Assembly (NCBI RefSeq): GCF_009741375.1
Contig: NZ_WOWP01000022.1
Coordinates: forward strand, 1-49,566
Source of the DNA: Flavobacterium rakeshii
GTDB lineage: Bacteria > Bacteroidota > Bacteroidia > Flavobacteriales > Flavobacteriaceae
DNA: 49,566 nucleotides
Direction of reading: 5' to 3'
Shown here: in pieces, positions 15,616 to 24,305 of the stretch
How the letters are laid out: every line of letters begins with the position of its first letter
Numbering within the stretch: the stretch's first letter is position 1
Notes under the pieces: generated by a model
What the model saw: the letters and a program-made list of their open reading frames with translations, nothing else
Database searches by the model: none
Told to the model about the DNA's origin: nothing
Made by a program: the position numbers and the translations under genes

Positions 15616-16209
15616 TTATTTCAAGGTGTTGAGGTAGTTTTTGAATTGGGATAAATAGCTTATGTAGCTTGGTTTTCCGTGGATTTTTCCAAGGTTTCTT
15701 ATTCCTCCGTAGCCTGATATTATATATTGTGCTACTTCTTTTGGATTGGTATCTTGGTTTATCTTTCCGGTAGCTTTTCCGTTTTCAAGTGTAGTGGTAA
15801 TGGCTTCTTCCCATTGTACAACCAGTTGGGAAAGTGCTTTATTGAAAGCCTCGCTATATGATGCCATTTCTTCCACCATGTTTATTGCCGGACAACCGTA
15901 TTTAATTGTAAAGAAGGGGTCTTTAAGCAGGAGGGATTCCATCATATTATAAATCTCCTCAACAGGATTGCCGTTGTTAGGTAGTGCTTCTATTAGCGAT
16001 TTGTGCATGCCGGGTTGCATAACCTCGTTTATCATGGCAAGACCCATTTCATCTTTATTTTTAAAATGATAAAAAAAAGCGCCTTTGGTAACCTGTGTGG
16101 TAGCGATAATCTCGTCTACACTGGTGGTACGGTAACCGTTTTGGTAAACCAGCTCAAATGCTTTTTGTAGTATGTTAAGCCTTGTGGCTGCTGCTTTTTT
16201 TGATGACAT
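15616..16209 (-). CDS. TetR/AcrR-family transcriptional regulator
   Basis: 197 aa. The N-terminal HTH reads AAATRLNILQKAFELVYQNG, then TTSVDEIIATTQVTKGAFFYHF (about residues 5-52), a textbook TetR domain. The C-terminal ligand and dimer domain is of the TetR_C group seen with CAPAINMVEEM-like sequences (here CPAINMVEEM). It probably binds the palindrome just past its own stop and represses the two membrane-protein genes. A hairpin (16239-16266) between pnp and this gene may limit readthrough, and no perfect -7 box of its own is seen. Confidence 0.92.
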   Translation of the reverse strand: MSSKKAAATRLNILQKAFELVYQNGYRTTSVDEIIATTQVTKGAFFYHFKNKDEMGLAMINEVMQPGMHKSLIEALPNNGNPVEEIYNMMESLLLKDPFFTIKYGCPAINMVEEMASYSEAFNKALSQLVVQWEEAITTTLENGKATGKINQDTNPKEVAQYIISGYGGIRNLGKIHGKPSYISYLSQFKNYLNTLK

Positions 16210-16237
16210 ATTGTAAAAACAAAGTGCTAAGTTAAAT

Positions 16238-16267
16238 AAAAAACCCTGCTATACAGCAGGGTTTTTA
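16238..16267 (-). terminator. pnp terminator
   Basis: The stem AACCCTGCT (242-250) with AGCAGGGTT (255-263), extended by A-T pairs, has a 4-base loop and a T run on the minus strand. It lies 20 bases past the pnp stop. Confidence 0.85.
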
Positions 16268-16287
16268 TGAATTAACCTTATAAAATA

Positions 16288-18534
16288 TTAACCTTCCTTA
16301 TTACCGTCTTTGTCATTATTTCTAGGTCCTCTGTTGTTATTGTCCCTGTTAGGGCGAGGTCCTCTGTTCTCTCTTGGAGCACGGTTCTCGTCTCTTGGCG
16401 GACGATTCTCATCTCTAGGAGGTCTTGGTAATAATGCTTTTCTTGAAACTTTCTCTTTTCTGGTTTTAGGATCGATACCGATGTATTTTACATCAAATAC
16501 GTCACCCATATTAACAACGTCAGAAACATTTTCTGTACGTTCCCATGCCAGTTCAGATACGTGTAACAGTACTTCGTTACCCGGAGCCTGAACGTACTCT
16601 ACTACTGCACCAAAGTCAAGCATTTTTACAACTTTTACGCTGTAAGTTTCGCCCACCTGTGGTTTGAATATAATAGAGTCGATTTTGCTAAGTACAGCCT
16701 GCATTCCGTCTGGATCAGTACCAAGAATTTCAACTTCACCCTGCTCATCAACCTCGTTAATAACGATAGTTGTACCTGTAGCTTTTTGAAGTTCCTGGAT
16801 AACTTTTCCGCCAGGACCGATAAGAGCACCAATAAATGCACCAGGTATAGTAACCTTAACAATTTTAGGAGCGTGTTTCTTAACAGTTTCTCTTGGCTGG
16901 CTAATAACTTCAGTAAGTTTACCAAGGATATGAAGACGACCTTCACGTGCCTGCTCAAGCGCCTGCTCCATGATTTCGTAGTTAAGTCCTTCAATCTTGA
17001 TATCCATTTGGCATGCAGTAATACCATCGGCAGTACCTGTAACTTTAAAGTCCATGTCACCTAAGTGATCTTCATCACCAAGGATGTCTGAAAGTACAGC
17101 CCATCTGCCTGTTTTATCGTCTGAGATTAATCCCATTGCAATACCAGATACCGGTTTTGCAATTTTAACACCTGCATCCATAAGAGCAAGTGTACCTGCA
17201 CATACAGTAGCCATAGAAGATGAACCGTTAGATTCAAGTACTTCAGATACTACACGAACAGTGTATGGGTTCTCGTCTGTAAGCATGTTTTTTAGTGCAC
17301 GTTGTGCAAGGTTACCGTGACCAACTTCTCTTCTTGAAGTTCCTCTTAGCGGTTTTGCTTCACCGGTAGAGAACGGAGGGAAGTTGTAGTGTAGGTAGAA
17401 GTTCTCTTCTCCCTGCTCAGACGGTAGGTCGATAACGTTAGCCTCACGTGATGTACCTAGGGTTACTGTTGCCAGTGCCTGAGTTTCACCTCTTGTGAAT
17501 ATAGCCGATCCGTGTGTTGAAGGTAGGTAATCTACTTCACACCAAATAGGGCGTATCTCGTTTGTTTTTCTTCCGTCAAGACGTACGCCTAAGTCAAGGA
17601 TTACGTTTCTTACAGCTTCTTTTTGCGACTTGTAGATGTATTTGCTAATCAGGTCGGCAAGTTCAACCTGCTCCTCTTCTGTAAAGGCAGCAAGAATCTC
17701 TTCTTTGATAGCGCTGAATTTCTCAGAACGCTCCTGTTTAGAAGAACTTTCCTGAGCAACAGCAAAATACTTGTCGTATGAAAGGTCGTATACTTTTTTC
17801 TCAACATCGGCATCAGTAGCTTCCTCTTCGTAAGTTCTGATTTCTTTACCAATGGCAGCTTTAAGTTTTTCCTGGGCAGCAATCTGAGCTTTAATGGCTT
17901 CGTGAGCAAATTTAATTGCCTCAACCATTTCTTTTTCAGATATCTCTTTCATTTCACCTTCAACCATGGCAATAGAGTCGCTTGAAGCACCAATCATCAT
18001 ATCGATGTCAGACTGCTCCAGTTGCTCTCTGCTAGGGTTAATGATAAATTTACCGTCTACACGTGCTACACGAACTTCTGAGATAAGTGTGTGGAAAGGT
18101 ACGTCTGAAACTGCAAGTGCAGCAGAAGCTGCAAGACCTGCAAGTGCATCAGGCATTACGTTTTCGTCGTGAGACATAAGTTGGATCATTACCTGCGTTT
18201 CAGCGTGGTAATCATCCGGGAAAAGCGGACGAAGTACACGGTCTACTAACCTCATGGTTAATACTTCTGCGTCACTTGGTCTTGCTTCACGTTTAAAGAA
18301 TCCGCCCGGAAAACGACCCGCGGCCGCAAATTTTTCACGATAATCTACCGTTAACGGTAAAAAGTCAATGCCCGGAGCGGCAGTTTTTGCGGAAACTACA
18401 GTTGCTAGCAGCATGGCATTGCCCATTTGTACTACTACAGAACCATCTGCCTGTTTTGCTAGTTTCCCCGTTTCGATCGAGATGCTTCTTCCATCTCCAA
18501 GATCGATAATTTCTCTTGTTACATTTGGAATCAT
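16288..18534 (-). CDS. pnp: Polyribonucleotide nucleotidyltransferase (PNPase)
   Basis: 748 aa from the ATG at 18534 ([15 protein letters not shown]), which fits the family start better than the in-frame upstream codon at 18558. It performs phosphorolytic 3'-5' RNA degradation. Domains in order are RNase PH-like 1 (1-145), an alpha-helical linker, RNase PH-like 2 (about 320-540), KH (about 555-615, with [16 protein letters not shown]) and S1 (about 620-695). The C-terminal tail from about 700 is a low-complexity Arg/Pro/Asn-rich repeat (PPRDENR repeated, then [15 protein letters not shown]), a probable RNA-binding extension. rpsO lies upstream, the same order as in E. coli, but a terminator and a separate leader intervene. 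Confidence 0.97.
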   Translation of the reverse strand: MIPNVTREIIDLGDGRSISIETGKLAKQADGSVVVQMGNAMLLATVVSAKTAAPGIDFLPLTVDYREKFAAAGRFPGGFFKREARPSDAEVLTMRLVDRVLRPLFPDDYHAETQVMIQLMSHDENVMPDALAGLAASAALAVSDVPFHTLISEVRVARVDGKFIINPSREQLEQSDIDMMIGASSDSIAMVEGEMKEISEKEMVEAIKFAHEAIKAQIAAQEKLKAAIGKEIRTYEEEATDADVEKKVYDLSYDKYFAVAQESSSKQERSEKFSAIKEEILAAFTEEEQVELADLISKYIYKSQKEAVRNVILDLGVRLDGRKTNEIRPIWCEVDYLPSTHGSAIFTRGETQALATVTLGTSREANVIDLPSEQGEENFYLHYNFPPFSTGEAKPLRGTSRREVGHGNLAQRALKNMLTDENPYTVRVVSEVLESNGSSSMATVCAGTLALMDAGVKIAKPVSGIAMGLISDDKTGRWAVLSDILGDEDHLGDMDFKVTGTADGITACQMDIKIEGLNYEIMEQALEQAREGRLHILGKLTEVISQPRETVKKHAPKIVKVTIPGAFIGALIGPGGKVIQELQKATGTTIVINEVDEQGEVEILGTDPDGMQAVLSKIDSIIFKPQVGETYSVKVVKMLDFGAVVEYVQAPGNEVLLHVSELAWERTENVSDVVNMGDVFDVKYIGIDPKTRKEKVSRKALLPRPPRDENRPPRDENRAPRENRGPRPNRDNNNRGPRNNDKDGNKEG

Positions 18535-18568
18535 AAATCCATTTCTTTGATTAAACAATGGGTACGTT

Positions 18569-18597
18569 GTAGTTGTGTAGTTGTTGTGTGTAGTTGT
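18569..18597 (-). repeat. Three copies of an 8-bp repeat in the pnp leader
   Basis: GTAGTTGT occurs at 18569-18576, 18577-18584 and 18590-18597 (ACAACTAC in the minus-strand transcript), 35-66 bases before the pnp ATG. The leader RNA would be CA-rich and unstructured. Confidence 0.6.
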
Positions 18598-18644
18598 TTA
18601 AACCCCAATGAAAAACCAAAACTTTTTTTATGCAAAATATATAA

Positions 18645-18676
18645 AAACAAAAAGAGGCGCGCAGGCGCCTCTTTTC
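18645..18676 (-). terminator. rpsO terminator
   Basis: A perfect 11-bp stem AAAAGAGGCGC (650-660) with GCGCCTCTTTT (665-675) has a 4-base loop (GCAG). It lies eight bases past the rpsO stop on the minus strand. Confidence 0.88.
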
Positions 18677-18683
18677 ATCTCGA

Positions 18684-18953
18684 TTATTTTCTGATGTTTA
18701 ATTCTTTGATAATCTCACGGTATCTGTTAATCTCTTTCTTCTTAAGGTAATCCAGAAGACTTCTTCTTTTACCTACCAGCTTAACAAGAGAACGCTCAGT
18801 GTTAAAATCGTGACGATTCTTTTTTAAGTGCTCAGTTAAGTGGTTAATTCTGAATGTGAATAACGCAATCTGTCCTTCTGCAGTTCCTGTATCAGTTGCA
18901 GATTTACCGTGTTTTGTAAAGATTTGCTCTTTTACTTCTTTAGTTAAGTACAT
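18684..18953 (-). CDS. rpsO: 30S ribosomal protein S15
   Basis: 89 aa, the usual length. The family core is visible: DTGTAEGQIALFTFRINHLT, HLKKNRHDFNTERSLVKLVG and RRSLLDYLKK. S15 binds the central domain of 16S rRNA. The upstream region has a good promoter (TTG, 19-base spacer, TACCTTTG) and a short leader carrying a CGGG...CCCG hairpin at about 18985-18997, which could be an autoregulatory structure, though that is inference. Confidence 0.97.
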   Translation of the reverse strand: MYLTKEVKEQIFTKHGKSATDTGTAEGQIALFTFRINHLTEHLKKNRHDFNTERSLVKLVGKRRSLLDYLKKKEINRYREIIKELNIRK

Positions 18954-19005
18954 GCCAATATTTGTTTAAATAATTTTTATGTAACGGGCCTATCCCGATT
19001 GGGTG

Positions 19006-19034
19006 CAAAGGTAATCAATATTTTAATATCCGCA
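19006..19034 (-). promoter_or_regulatory. rpsO promoter (-33 and -7)
   Basis: On the minus strand TTG (19034-19032), an 18-19 base spacer and TACCTTTG (19013-19006) give both Bacteroidota promoter elements at the right distance. The predicted leader is about 45 bases. Confidence 0.65.
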
Positions 19035-19087
19035 ATACTTTGCTAAATAACTTTAAAAGGTGTGTAGTGTATCAGGTAATCAGTAAG

Positions 19088-19543
19088 TTAGAATAACTTG
19101 GCTACCTGTTCGTTTACAAATTCCAGAAAACGCTCATCCAGTTCGCTAAAAGCATCCAGTACGTTAGAGTCAATGTCTATCTGGCCTATGTTTTTTCCGT
19201 CTACAAAAAGCGGAACCACCACTTCTGATTTTACTGTAATACTACAGGCAATATAATTGTCCTGTGCAGTTACATCGGGTACTACAAAGTTTTCGTTAGA
19301 AACTGCTACCTGCCCGCATATACCTTTACCAAAAGGAATAACTGTATGATCTGTAGGTTCGCCGGCATAAGGTCCCAGTAAAAGCTCTTCCTTATCTCCG
19401 TTCCTGAAATAAAAGCCTACCCAGTCATAATAATCAATATTATCTTTTAAAAGATGGCAAAGCTGTAATAGTTTCTCATCTCTTAAAGTATTGTCATGGT
19501 GCAGTATATCTGTAACTTTCGGTTTTAACTCTTCAAATGTCAT
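19088..19543 (-). CDS. GAF-domain protein, free methionine-(R)-sulfoxide reductase-like
   Basis: 151 aa, a single GAF domain of the fRMsr type (E. coli YebR/MsrC). The sequence follows the family: DWVGFYF, LLLGPYAGEP, IPFGKGICGQVAV, DNYIACS and SEVVVPLFVDGKNIGQIDIDS. Of the three family cysteines, Cys76 (in GICG) and the catalytic-position Cys100 (in IACS) are present, while the third (KIAC in YebR) is replaced by about His66. The enzyme reduces free Met-R-sulfoxide via thioredoxin, and activity with two cysteines is plausible but unproven. A -7 box lies at 19562-19569. Confidence 0.85.
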   Translation of the reverse strand: MTFEELKPKVTDILHHDNTLRDEKLLQLCHLLKDNIDYYDWVGFYFRNGDKEELLLGPYAGEPTDHTVIPFGKGICGQVAVSNENFVVPDVTAQDNYIACSITVKSEVVVPLFVDGKNIGQIDIDSNVLDAFSELDERFLEFVNEQVAKLF

Positions 19544-19561
19544 AGTGTATAGTATTTAATA

Positions 19562-19569
19562 CAAAATTA
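19562..19569 (-). promoter_or_regulatory. -7 box of the fRMsr-like gene
   Basis: Minus-strand TAATTTTG matches TAnnTTTG perfectly, 19 bases upstream of the ATG. No -33 element is evident. Confidence 0.5.
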
Positions 19570-19675
19570 TTTATTAAAACATTCTGGCTTATGTTTTTTT
19601 GTGTTAAAAAATATAAAATTCCCACATTTTGAGTTTTAACAGAGGTGGGGTAGTCTCACTTAAAAATTAAATGTA

Positions 19676-19683
19676 TAAATTTG
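19676..19683 (+). promoter_or_regulatory. -7 box of the Cys-rich/TonB/HMA locus
   Basis: TAAATTTG matches TAnnTTTG perfectly and ends seven bases before the ATG at 19691, so the transcript would be leaderless or nearly so. No TTTG is found at -33, which suggests an activator or weak basal activity. Confidence 0.55.
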
Positions 19684-19690
19684 TGGCACA

Positions 19691-20113
19691 ATGAAACTTA
19701 AAAGGCACATAAACATACTTTTGGCGGCACTCCTGTTAATGTCTAACACGGGGTTTGCGCTTAATGTACATTATTGCCACGGAGAGATAGCATCGGTTAA
19801 GTTAGCCTATAAACTGGATGAGCCATGCATGGCTAATACCAAAAAAGAGGACAAGGGCTGTTGTGCCATGAAAACCGAAACCGGTAAAAAATGCTGTAAG
19901 AATGACGTTGTAAAGCCTCATGATAAGAGTGATAATATACTTGTAAAATCACTTCAGCTTGATCTTGGCGCTTTTTATGTTACAGATGCCTGGCAACCAA
20001 TTGATGTTGCTTACAAAGCACCTGTTGTAAAACAGGTAAATACTTCCTTTTACTGCGAGGCGAACGCGCCCCCGCTATTTAAACTCTATTGCCAATACAT
20101 TCTATACGCCTGA
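19691..20113 (+). CDS. Cys-rich exported protein of the HYC_CC_PP type
   Basis: 140 aa with an N-terminal signal segment (HINILLAALLLMSNTGFALN). The motifs that define this small Bacteroidota family are all visible: VHYCHGE (about 26-32), two Cys pairs in DKGCCAMK and GKKCCKN, and the end NAPPLFKLYCQYILY. The Cys/His content suggests metal binding in the periplasm or on the surface. It is followed by a TonB-dependent receptor and an HMA protein on the same strand, which supports a metal-handling role (inference). Confidence 0.8.
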   Translation: MKLKRHINILLAALLLMSNTGFALNVHYCHGEIASVKLAYKLDEPCMANTKKEDKGCCAMKTETGKKCCKNDVVKPHDKSDNILVKSLQLDLGAFYVTDAWQPIDVAYKAPVVKQVNTSFYCEANAPPLFKLYCQYILYA

Positions 20114-20180
20114 TTTTAATGTTTTTCAGTTTGATATCCCTGTAATGGGGAATACTACTCGTTAACATTAAAATATTTTT

Positions 20181-22418
20181 ATGCGTAATATATTATTTTA
20201 CACGGCTTTGCTGTGCACCTTTATGGTACAGGCACAGGATAAGCTAAGCGGTAAGGTGCTGGATGAAAACAGCCAGCCGCTACCGGGAGCCAGCCTTTAC
20301 TGGCTTAATACAAACGTTAGCGCTTCTACAGATGCTGACGGTACTTTTGAGATCCCTTACAAAACGGAATACAAAAAATTATTGGTAAGCTATATTGGTT
20401 ATATTACAGATACGCTTACTGTAGAATCTCCTGATTTTATAAGCCATTCGCTTAAACCTTCTCAAGGTAGTAAGCTTGATAATGTGGTGATAGATAAAAC
20501 AAGGAAGAGCCTAAAGCGCACTAGTGCATCGGCAGCTAATGTTGTTACTATGAGTTCCGGTGAGTTACTTAAAGCGGCTTGTTGTAATATAGCCGAGAGT
20601 TTTGAGACCAATCCTTCTATCGATGTAAACTTCTCTGATGCACTTACAGGAAACAGGCAAATTAAAATGCTAGGGCTTACCAGTCCGTACCTTTTAATTT
20701 CTGAAGAGAATATTCCTTCGGTTCGTGGTGCCTCACAGGCGTATGGTTTATCATTCATACCGGGTACATGGGTAGAGAGTATCCAGATAACCAAAGGGGC
20801 GGGGCCTGTTATTAACGGTTATGAGAGCATATCAGGACAGATAAACTACGAGCTGTTAAAACCAGCTATGGATATTCCGTTCTTTTTAAATGCATACGGT
20901 TCGCAGGGTGGTCGTTTTGAGCTGAATACCCATTTTAATAAAAAGCTGAATGACCATTGGAGCAGCAGCCTGTTTTTACACGGTAATACTAGGGTGACCA
21001 AAAACGATATGAACGATGATGGGTTTTTAGATAATCCGCTGGCAAAGCAAATCAATGTAATGAACCGCTGGCAGTACAATAACCCTGAAACAGGATGGAT
21101 TAGTTTTATCAACCTTCGTTATATGAGGGATGAGAAACAAACCGGTGAGGTTGACTTTGATCCTGACACCGATAAGTTTACTACTAATCACTGGGGTGCC
21201 GAGATCAATACCGATAAACTGGACATATCTACCAAACTGGGGTATGTTTTCCCCGATATGCCTTACCAAAGCATTGGGTGGCAAACATCTTTCAACTGGC
21301 ATAACCAGGACTCTTACTTTGGGTTTAACCAGTATGATATAGACCAAAAGAGTTTTTACTCTAATTTGATATTCAGTTCTATTTTAAGCAATACCCTTAA
21401 TAAGTTCTCTACAGGTCTTAATGTAACTTACGACAACTATGGCGAATTTGTAAATACTATAGATCACAGTCGTATTGATAATAGTGTAGGTGCTTTTTTT
21501 GAGTATACTTACGATAATACTCGTAACTTTAGTATAGTTGCCGGTGGTAGATTTGATTACCACAATCGTTTAGGGGCTTTTTTAACGCCAAGAATGCACT
21601 TAAAATACAATCCGTGGGATAAGGCAACGGTAAGAGCATCATTTGGACGCGGGAAAAGAGCAGCTAATATTTTTGCCGAAAACCAATCGCTGTTTGGTAG
21701 CTCTAGGGTAATGAGTATTCTTAACTCAGGGGGTAAGGTATATGGGCTGGATCCTGAAATTGCATGGAACTACGGTTTGAGCTTTGTACAGGGATTCCCA
21801 CTGTTTAACAGGAATGCCGAGTTTGTGGTCGATTTTTACAGAACCGATTTCCAAAATCAGGCAGTAGTCGATTTATATGCCAGTCCGCAACAGGTGTTGT
21901 TCTATAATCTGGACGGTAAGTCGTATGCTAACAGCCTACAGGTAGAGCTGAACTATGAAATTACCCGTCATTTTAATATCCGTACAGCATACAAGTACTA
22001 CGATATTCAAACCGACTACCTTTCGGGTACACAGGATAAACCGTTACAGGCAAAACACCGTTTCTTTACCAACTTAGCTTATGAAACCCATATTGCCGAA
22101 GGCGGTAAACAATGGAAGTTTGACTTTACTTATAACTGGATGGGTAAACAACGCCTGCCATATACAGGTAGTAATCCTGTTGAATACCAAATGGGAGATT
22201 ATGCTCCGGCCTTCTCGTTAATGAATGCTCAGGTTACAAGAACCTTCTCCAGCGTGTTTGAAGTATATGTAGGAGGGGAGAATATTGGTAACTACAGGCA
22301 AAATAAGGCTATTGTTGGAGCAGATGATCCTTTTGGCCAGTATTTTGATACATCTATTGTATATGCTCCGGTTTTTGGACAGATGTACTATGCCGGACTA
22401 AGGTTTAAAATCAAATAA
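20181..22418 (+). CDS. TonB-dependent outer-membrane receptor, probable metal uptake
   Basis: 745 aa. A signal peptide (ends VQAQ, 16-19) is followed by a carboxypeptidase-regulatory-like beta-sandwich (about 22-105: LSGKVLDENSQPLPGASLYW), a plug domain (about 120-230; AACCNIAESFETNPSIDVNF, VESIQITKGAGPVINGYESI) and a 22-strand-type barrel to the C-terminus (MYYAGLRFKIK). The Cys-Cys in the plug is notable. Neighbours (Cys-rich protein before, HMA protein after) suggest transport of copper or a similar metal; the substrate is inference. Gaps of 67 and 38 bases fit one operon. Confidence 0.9.
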   Translation: MRNILFYTALLCTFMVQAQDKLSGKVLDENSQPLPGASLYWLNTNVSASTDADGTFEIPYKTEYKKLLVSYIGYITDTLTVESPDFISHSLKPSQGSKLDNVVIDKTRKSLKRTSASAANVVTMSSGELLKAACCNIAESFETNPSIDVNFSDALTGNRQIKMLGLTSPYLLISEENIPSVRGASQAYGLSFIPGTWVESIQITKGAGPVINGYESISGQINYELLKPAMDIPFFLNAYGSQGGRFELNTHFNKKLNDHWSSSLFLHGNTRVTKNDMNDDGFLDNPLAKQINVMNRWQYNNPETGWISFINLRYMRDEKQTGEVDFDPDTDKFTTNHWGAEINTDKLDISTKLGYVFPDMPYQSIGWQTSFNWHNQDSYFGFNQYDIDQKSFYSNLIFSSILSNTLNKFSTGLNVTYDNYGEFVNTIDHSRIDNSVGAFFEYTYDNTRNFSIVAGGRFDYHNRLGAFLTPRMHLKYNPWDKATVRASFGRGKRAANIFAENQSLFGSSRVMSILNSGGKVYGLDPEIAWNYGLSFVQGFPLFNRNAEFVVDFYRTDFQNQAVVDLYASPQQVLFYNLDGKSYANSLQVELNYEITRHFNIRTAYKYYDIQTDYLSGTQDKPLQAKHRFFTNLAYETHIAEGGKQWKFDFTYNWMGKQRLPYTGSNPVEYQMGDYAPAFSLMNAQVTRTFSSVFEVYVGGENIGNYRQNKAIVGADDPFGQYFDTSIVYAPVFGQMYYAGLRFKIK

Positions 22419-22456
22419 TAAAAAAAGTATATATTTAACATTCAAAAAATTAAATC

Positions 22457-22810
22457 ATGAAAAACATATTATTAGTAGTGTTGGTAACTCTATTCGGATT
22501 AACAGCACAGGCACAGGATAAAGACGTTAAAAAAAGTAAGAACGCTAAATATGAGGTTGCTGTAAACGGTAACTGTGATATGTGTAAAAAGCGTATTGAA
22601 AAAGCGGCTTTCAGTGTGAAAGGTGTTAAGTCGGCCGAATGGCATGCAGACCATCAGGATCTTCACCTTATACTGGATGAAAACAAAGCCAGTGTTGATG
22701 ATGTTTGTAAGGCTGTAGCCAAAGCAGGGCACGATACCGAAGTGGTAAAAGCAACCGAGGAAGATTTTAATAAACTGCATACCTGCTGTATGTATGACCG
22801 TATGGAATAG
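22457..22810 (+). CDS. Exported heavy-metal-associated (HMA, CopZ-like) domain protein
   Basis: 117 aa. A signal peptide ends at about TAQAQ (16-20), so the protein is exported. The HMA fold follows with the metal motif CDMC (Cys40, Cys43) in NGNCDMCKKRIEKAAFSVKG and the typical VDDVCKAVAKAGHDTE helix. A second Cys pair, HTCCMYD, lies at the C-terminus. Most CopZ-type chaperones are cytosolic, so the exported location with a receptor and a Cys-rich partner suggests periplasmic Cu or similar metal handling. A strong terminator follows. Confidence 0.9.
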   Translation: MKNILLVVLVTLFGLTAQAQDKDVKKSKNAKYEVAVNGNCDMCKKRIEKAAFSVKGVKSAEWHADHQDLHLILDENKASVDDVCKAVAKAGHDTEVVKATEEDFNKLHTCCMYDRME

Positions 22811-22829
22811 ATAAACCTATTAAAAAGTA

Positions 22830-22858
22830 AATCCCGAATTCAATTCGGGATTTTTTTT
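22830..22858 (+). terminator. Terminator of the Cys-rich/TonB/HMA operon
   Basis: AATCCCGAATT (830-840) and AATTCGGGATT (842-852) are perfect complements, followed by T8. It lies 20 bases past the HMA stop. Confidence 0.9.
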
Positions 22859-22980
22859 GCCCTATTGTTATTAAAACAGCTTATTTATTTGCTTTTTTAT
22901 AGTTAAAGCAATGGGTTTGATTGTACCCTACAGGCGGAATTATTAAATTGCATGTACTTACTATTAACCATAATCACCTT

Positions 22981-24279
22981 ATGAAAAACCTAAAGTATGC
23001 GCTGGCCTTTTTAGGGCTCTCGGCAACATTTTTAACTGAAAGCACACAGGCACAGGAATTTTTTAAAGACCGGAAACTCTACCTTAATGAAGACGGAAGT
23101 AACTACGTGAAATTTACCTTTATGACCCAAGCCTGGCTTAGGAGCATGGATTATAATCCGGGTACTACCATAAACGGGGTTGAAAAAAGTAGCGGTACCG
23201 ATATAGGTATACGCCGTTATAGGGTACAAATGTACGGGCAGCTAACCGACAGGGTTTTTGCATACAGTCAGTTTGGAGAAAATAATTTCAATACTATATC
23301 CGACAGGAAACTGGGCTTTTTTGTACACGATGCTTATGGTGAATATGCTGTAGATAAAACCAAGCTTTCCATAGGTATAGGTTTATCAGGCTGGAGTGGG
23401 TTGTCACGCTTCTCGTCGCCTTCCGTTGGTTCCATTTTGGGGATAGATGCACCGTTGTTTTTACAAACCACTAATGATGTGAACGACCAGTTTTTAAGGA
23501 AGCTTTCGGTTTTTGTAAAAGGTAAGCTGGGTAAGCTGGATTACCGCCTGCAAATGGCCGATCCGCTGGAGGTTAAAAACTCACCCGCAGTAGTGAATGA
23601 AACTACTTTCTCTACCGATCCGTCTGAAATGCAGTGGAACGGTTATTTTCAATACCAGTTTTTGGATCAGGAGTCTAACATGACGCCTTACTTAACCGGA
23701 ACATATCAGGGTAAAAAGAGGGTGTTTAATATAGGGGCAGGCTTTATTTATCAAAAGGATGCCATGTGGATGCTTAACAATACAGGAGATGTGGAGAAAA
23801 GCGATATGGTGCACTTTGCTGCCGATGTGTTTTATGATGCTCCTGTAGGTACAGGCGGGCAGGCTGTAAGCTTTTATGGTAATGTAACCAGTTATGACTT
23901 TGGAAAAAACTATATTCGTAATGGCGGAGCAATGAATCCGGCTAACGGAAATGATAACCCAATAATACTAAACGGTGGAGGAAACAGTTTCCCTATGTAT
24001 GGTACAGGTACTGTAATTTATGCCCAGGCAGGGTATAAGTTTAAGGATAACCTTATAGGGCAAACCACCTTAATGCCTTATGTGTCATTACAGCATGCCG
24101 ATTATGACAGACTTAATGATGCAATGAATTTTTTTGATGCCGGAGTTAACTGGCTATTGGACGGGAATGTATCTAAGTTTACCGTTGCTTATCAAAATAG
24201 GCCTATTTATAATTTAGGAGGAGAGAAAACCGGAAGTAAGGGGGCTATTATAGCCCAGTATCAGGTTTTGTTCAATTAA
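22981..24279 (+). CDS. Outer-membrane porin-like beta-barrel protein
   Basis: 432 aa from the ATG at 22981, which opens a clean signal peptide (MKNLKYALAFLGLSATFLTE, cleavage near TQAQ); the in-frame ATG at 22921 gives an unlikely leader. The mature protein is rich in amphipathic strands (YVKFTFMTQAWLRSM, IGIRRYRVQMYGQLTD, FAYSQFGENNF) and ends AIIAQYQVLFN, fitting the Bacteroidota phosphate-selective-porin-like group. It follows the metal locus after a terminator, so it is probably a separate unit. The solute is unknown. Confidence 0.78.
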   Translation: MKNLKYALAFLGLSATFLTESTQAQEFFKDRKLYLNEDGSNYVKFTFMTQAWLRSMDYNPGTTINGVEKSSGTDIGIRRYRVQMYGQLTDRVFAYSQFGENNFNTISDRKLGFFVHDAYGEYAVDKTKLSIGIGLSGWSGLSRFSSPSVGSILGIDAPLFLQTTNDVNDQFLRKLSVFVKGKLGKLDYRLQMADPLEVKNSPAVVNETTFSTDPSEMQWNGYFQYQFLDQESNMTPYLTGTYQGKKRVFNIGAGFIYQKDAMWMLNNTGDVEKSDMVHFAADVFYDAPVGTGGQAVSFYGNVTSYDFGKNYIRNGGAMNPANGNDNPIILNGGGNSFPMYGTGTVIYAQAGYKFKDNLIGQTTLMPYVSLQHADYDRLNDAMNFFDAGVNWLLDGNVSKFTVAYQNRPIYNLGGEKTGSKGAIIAQYQVLFN

Positions 24280-24280
24280 T

Positions 24281-24305
24281 AAAAGCGGGTTATAAACCCG
24301 CTTTT
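24281..24305. terminator. Bidirectional terminator
   Basis: AAAAGCGGGTT (281-291) and AACCCGCTTTT (295-305) pair perfectly around ATA, between the convergent stops at 24279 and 24306. Confidence 0.92.

Noticed and set aside
16635..17060. 141-aa minus-strand open frame inside pnp
   Set aside because: Leu/Arg-rich alternate frame of a strongly conserved gene; no independent support.
18985..18997. Small CGGG/CCCG hairpin in the rpsO leader as a riboswitch or S15 autoregulatory site
   Set aside because: Only four base pairs and no comparison available; mentioned in the rpsO entry but not called as a feature.
22921..22980. Upstream in-frame ATG for the porin-like gene
   Set aside because: The 20 extra residues precede a clean signal peptide starting at 22981, so the longer start is unlikely.
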